A DNA stretch of 10,545 nt from Prevotellaceae bacterium (GTDB lineage Bacteria > Bacteroidota > Bacteroidia > Bacteroidales > Bacteroidaceae). Position 1 is the stretch's first letter. Every line of letters begins with the position of its first letter. The position numbers and the translations under genes were made by a program. Below the pieces are notes generated by a model that ran no database searches, was not told the DNA's origin, and worked only from the letters and a program-made list of their open reading frames with translations. The stretch spans positions 1 to 10,545 of the forward strand of contig CAJPLH010000061.1 in the NCBI GenBank assembly GCA_905371275.1. The letters run 5' to 3'. Positions 7,997 to 10,545 of this stretch are shown piece after piece.

Positions 7997-8473
7997 CTAT
8001 TGATCGAGAGGTCTTCTCTTCATCGGCATACTATCGTCTATTTTTACTAAACGACGGCCTACTACTTTTTTGACGTTGTTGCCACCGAGTGTGCGATAGA
8101 AATAATTGCCATCGGCAGTTTGTGTCAATTCGATGTCTTGAGAATCCGAACCAATTTCGTTAGTGAAACGTAAAATGGCTTTTCCCTTTTTTACTTCTTT
8201 CTTCACGAGCATCCACTTACCATAGATGCGTCCGTCCATATAGGCATAAACGGGGCCTAAGAAGTCCATTCCTGGAACGATGAGCCGCTCTTTTCCCAAA
8301 TCAACGTGAAGACGGAGACCGATTTCGTCATTGTAGAACGTGCCAGTGAGCGTGTCGCTGATGGGCACGTTTGGTGTAGCAGAAGGGGTTTGAGTTTGTT
8401 CCAATGTGTGTTGAGCAAACACGCTGGAAATAGTGCCCAACAAGAATGTTAGGGTGAAAAGAAAACGTAGCAT
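7997..8473 (-). CDS. Small secreted protein of unknown function
   Basis: I do not recognise this 158-residue protein. It opens with a clear signal peptide: MLR, a hydrophobic core FLFTLTFLLGTISSVFA, then probable signal peptidase I cleavage before Gln21. There is no lipobox Cys, so a free periplasmic or exported protein is more likely than a lipoprotein. After a Thr/Pro-rich linker (22-40), the remaining roughly 100 residues are mostly predicted beta strands, with GTFYNDEIGLRLHVDLG and YAYMDGRIYGKWMLV. The C-terminus is basic. It begins 29 bp after the stop of the FHA gene with no promoter seen between, so the two are probably co-transcribed. The stop is TAG. Domain order and a complete signal peptide support a real gene, but function cannot be inferred. 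Confidence 0.8.
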   Translation of the reverse strand: MLRFLFTLTFLLGTISSVFAQHTLEQTQTPSATPNVPISDTLTGTFYNDEIGLRLHVDLGKERLIVPGMDFLGPVYAYMDGRIYGKWMLVKKEVKKGKAILRFTNEIGSDSQDIELTQTADGNYFYRTLGGNNVKKVVGRRLVKIDDSMPMKRRPLDQ

Positions 8474-8502
8474 AAGGGTAAGATTAAGTTTTCTCTAAAA
8501 GA

Positions 8503-9051
8503 TTATTCTTCTGTTTCGTTGGGAGGAGTGTCCCGCAAAATCAGTGTTGTTGCTCCCAATGTGATGATGGCACCATCTTCCACATTCACACTCTCCTTCA
8601 ATCCCACCAATTCGTTCATATGAAATGTGCCAGTGCCGGAAGGGCCGTCGCGGAGAACGAATTTCTTGTTGCCATTTTTGTTCACAGTCACAGTGATGTG
8701 ACAATGGGTTTGATCGACACTAGGATCCACGGTTTTGAAAGCTGCGTTGGCTTTTGTGTCTTTGACGTGTCGTCCCACACTGTTTTTACCCAAAAAGAGC
8801 GGTATCTCTTGACGCAAATGGAAGGCATTTTCCACCACCACAAGATGTCCTAACGGCAAGCGTTCTTCTTCGTTTTGTTCGCCGTCAAAATCTTGTTCCG
8901 CGTTGTTGCTAGTAGCAGCCTTGACGCCGACACGAATCTTAAATTGTTTGCGACAAGTGGGGCATTCAAACACGAGAGTGCGCCCTGGAGTGTAGAGAGA
9001 ATCGTCAAACAATATGGCTTCGTCGCATTTTGGACAGCGAATTCTTTTCAT
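8503..9051 (-). CDS. Zinc-ribbon and FHA-domain protein
   Basis: From the ATG at 9051 this is a 182-residue cytoplasmic protein. Two Cys pairs, CPKC (6-9) and CPTC (30-33), form an N-terminal zinc ribbon. An acidic linker (about 50-65) leads to an FHA domain at about 68-176, recognisable by SVGRH (91-95), the strand HCHITVTV (116-123) and DGPSGTGTFHMNELVGL (135-151). FHA domains normally bind phosphothreonine peptides, so a signalling or adaptor role is plausible, but no kinase or phosphatase is nearby. The Ser of the usual SRxH motif appears to be Asp113, so binding may differ. The frame extends upstream to 9123, but I prefer 9051 because the zinc ribbon starts straight after MKRIR and the extra 24 residues look random. 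It lies 29 bp before the secreted-protein gene, in a likely operon. The 244-bp gap upstream (9052-9295) shows no convincing gene or promoter. Confidence 0.88.
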   Translation of the reverse strand: MKRIRCPKCDEAILFDDSLYTPGRTLVFECPTCRKQFKIRVGVKAATSNNAEQDFDGEQNEEERLPLGHLVVVENAFHLRQEIPLFLGKNSVGRHVKDTKANAAFKTVDPSVDQTHCHITVTVNKNGNKKFVLRDGPSGTGTFHMNELVGLKESVNVEDGAIITLGATTLILRDTPPNETEE

Positions 9052-9295
9052 AAGAGTAAAAATAGAAAAGTGCCACTCTCGAATGCAACTTGCTCGTCTA
9101 TCAGCAGCATCAAAGAGGGGCAATGTGATAATGTTTCTTTCTAAACCATCATCTCTCGCTCAATGTCGCAGCACTTTGGGAGTATTCCTGTGGTGTTGCA
9201 AAGGGAGAATGATGTATGTTTGCAGGGACTTTCAGCAGAAAGTCGTTGGGGAGATGTCAATGCGGACTAGAACAATGATTTCTCGTAGAAGTAGC

Positions 9296-10363
9296 CTATT
9301 TCACTTCTTCTTTGAGAACCCAAGAGTCTGCAAATTCTTTTGAGTTGGAGCGCATTTGTTTGAGTCTCTGGCGTGCTTCTGCGTATGTGGGATAGTTGCC
9401 CACCACTACGCGCACCACATGGTGTCGTTTGAGCACACGTGCATCTTCGTGACCAGACTTTTTCAACTTTTCCACCAATTGTTCTGCACCGCTCATTGGC
9501 ACTTGACTCGCCACAACAAGGGAGTATTCCGTTGGTTGAGCTTGCGCCACTGGTTGTTGCACCATAGGTTGTTGCGATGGAGCAGCGTCCGTCTCGTGTG
9601 TAGAGGCTGGTGCAGAGGGGAACTGTGATGGTTTGCCTTGCATCAGTTCTTCTGCGCTGATACTTTCGTTTTCGTCTGCTTGATGCACAAATTGTTGGAA
9701 ATATTCCGTTTTTTGTTGCGGAGAAGCAGAGACATTTCCCAAAATCTGTGTGATTTGCTCAAACATTTGAGCCTCGTTGGTCTGAATGCCAGCGTGGCGA
9801 TTGAGAGGAGCAGCCCACACAAAGTAGAAAACGATGGCCACAGCAGCTGCTGCCACTGAACGGAGCATTGATTTGCTGATGTGGAACGTGTAACCATCTT
9901 TGGGAGATGGCAAAGGCAATACGACGGTTTCTGGTTCGGTTCTGTCCAATTTTTTGATGCTCAATGGAGGTAGAGCAAAGAGAGCGGGAGTGTCGATGCC
10001 CTCTTTGAGAGGGGTAAAATCATATACCCCCGATGCACTCTGTTTGAATGTGCCGATGTTGAGCAACGTCACTTCTTTGCGTGTACGGAGTGCTTCGCGT
10101 AATTGGTGGACGCATAGACGGATGTCGTGAACAGCTTCGTCGTAAGAAGTCTGATTGACCATCATAAATGAATGAGCCAACACACCATCATCTGTTTGGA
10201 GCAGGGGATTAAATCCCACTTGATAGCTAGGAGCGACAAAACATCCTGCCACTTCATCGAAATGTGCAGGACAATATTGTGTGACAAATCCCCCTAAGTC
10301 AGGGACTATCACACAATTATGCTCCAAAATCAATCTGCTGATATGTAAATTTAGTTCATTCAT
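9296..10363 (-). CDS. HU-CCDC81-like and SPOR-domain membrane protein
   Basis: The protein has 355 residues. The N-terminus (about 1-120) matches the HU/CCDC81-type pattern common in Bacteroidota, with ILEHNCVIVPDLGGFV at 12-27 and a second block, EVTLLNIGTFKQS, at 97-109. A membrane helix lies at about 168-186 (SVAAAAVAIVFYFVWAAPL). A Gln/Pro/Ser-rich linker (about 230-277) leads to a SPOR domain (about 279-352), containing YSLVVASQVP and VRVVVGNYPTYAEARQRLKQM. SPOR domains bind denuded glycan strands, often at division sites, so the C-terminal half is expected in the periplasm and the HU-like part in the cytoplasm. This suggests a link between the cell interior and septal peptidoglycan; that link is inference. 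The ATG at 10363 is the only sensible start, since the conserved region begins within ten residues and the next Met is at residue 67. The stop is TAG. Confidence 0.92.
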   Translation of the reverse strand: MNELNLHISRLILEHNCVIVPDLGGFVTQYCPAHFDEVAGCFVAPSYQVGFNPLLQTDDGVLAHSFMMVNQTSYDEAVHDIRLCVHQLREALRTRKEVTLLNIGTFKQSASGVYDFTPLKEGIDTPALFALPPLSIKKLDRTEPETVVLPLPSPKDGYTFHISKSMLRSVAAAAVAIVFYFVWAAPLNRHAGIQTNEAQMFEQITQILGNVSASPQQKTEYFQQFVHQADENESISAEELMQGKPSQFPSAPASTHETDAAPSQQPMVQQPVAQAQPTEYSLVVASQVPMSGAEQLVEKLKKSGHEDARVLKRHHVVRVVVGNYPTYAEARQRLKQMRSNSKEFADSWVLKEEVK

Positions 10364-10368
10364 TGATG

Positions 10369-10399
10369 CAAAGTTACGCTTTCACCCTCGAATTTCAAA
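10369..10399 (-). promoter_or_regulatory. Promoter of the SPOR-protein gene (TTTG-N19-TAACTTTG)
   Basis: On the minus strand TTTG (10399-10396) is followed after exactly 19 nt by TAACTTTG (10376-10369), a full consensus Bacteroidota promoter. The -7 box ends only 5 nt before the ATG at 10363. Transcription should therefore start within a few bases of the start codon, giving a leaderless or nearly leaderless mRNA. Confidence 0.75.
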
Positions 10400-10545
10400 G
10401 TTTTTGCGTGCCTTTTTTCTTTTCAGTTTTGAGGTAGTTTTTGCAAGAAGTAGTTCAAGATGGAGGCGTTCTTGCGTCAACTATTTGAAACATTGGAAGA
10501 TGGTTCAATTTTCTATCGACGTCTCACAATTTTCATGGAATGTCT

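Noticed and set aside
9014..9343. Plus-strand frame across the gap between the FHA and SPOR genes
   Set aside because: It overlaps the coding ends of both minus-strand genes, lacks recognisable motifs and has no promoter; probably chance.
1..10545. CRISPR array, tRNA, rRNA, insertion sequence or phage genes
   Set aside because: I found no regularly spaced repeats, tRNA-like clover sequences, transposase motifs or integrase motifs on either strand by reading.

Overview
The window looks like a chromosomal segment from a Bacteroidota genome, most likely order Bacteroidales; a Prevotella-like host is a guess. Three things support this. Several genes have upstream matches to the Bacteroidota sigma promoter (TTTG, about 19 nt, then TAnnTTTG). 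Shine-Dalgarno sequences are generally missing. One gene has a domain layout (HU-CCDC81-like, one membrane helix, SPOR) that is typical of this phylum. All eight recognisable genes lie on the minus strand, so transcription runs from high to low coordinates. I see no tRNA, rRNA, CRISPR array, transposase, integrase or phage gene. This is ordinary housekeeping and envelope DNA rather than an accessory island.

Layout in the direction of transcription. At 10363-9296 is a membrane protein with an N-terminal HU-CCDC81-like region and a C-terminal SPOR domain. Its excellent promoter sits so close to the ATG that the mRNA should be almost leaderless. At 9051-8503 is a zinc-ribbon plus FHA protein, followed 29 bp later by a small secreted protein of unknown function (8473-7997). 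Next is a full-length glutamine-dependent NAD+ synthetase (7883-5889). Then comes a short BatD-like secreted protein (5720-5103) broken by one in-frame TGA, and a small stand-alone HAD-type hydrolase (4997-4587). A bifunctional class A penicillin-binding protein of the PBP1a type (4417-1787) follows, with a canonical promoter. Between it and the last gene is a perfect 15-bp hairpin. The last gene, rmuC, starts at 1428 and runs off the left edge without its stop codon.

Two genes (PBP1a and the SPOR protein) concern peptidoglycan synthesis or recognition. NadE supplies NAD+, and RmuC is linked to DNA recombination and rearrangement control. The neighbours do not form one obvious pathway; they look like several short transcription units in the same direction. 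No clearly novel system is visible. The points most worth checking are the TGA-interrupted BatD-like gene, the near-leaderless promoter of the SPOR gene, the non-canonical FHA phosphopeptide site and the long perfect hairpin.
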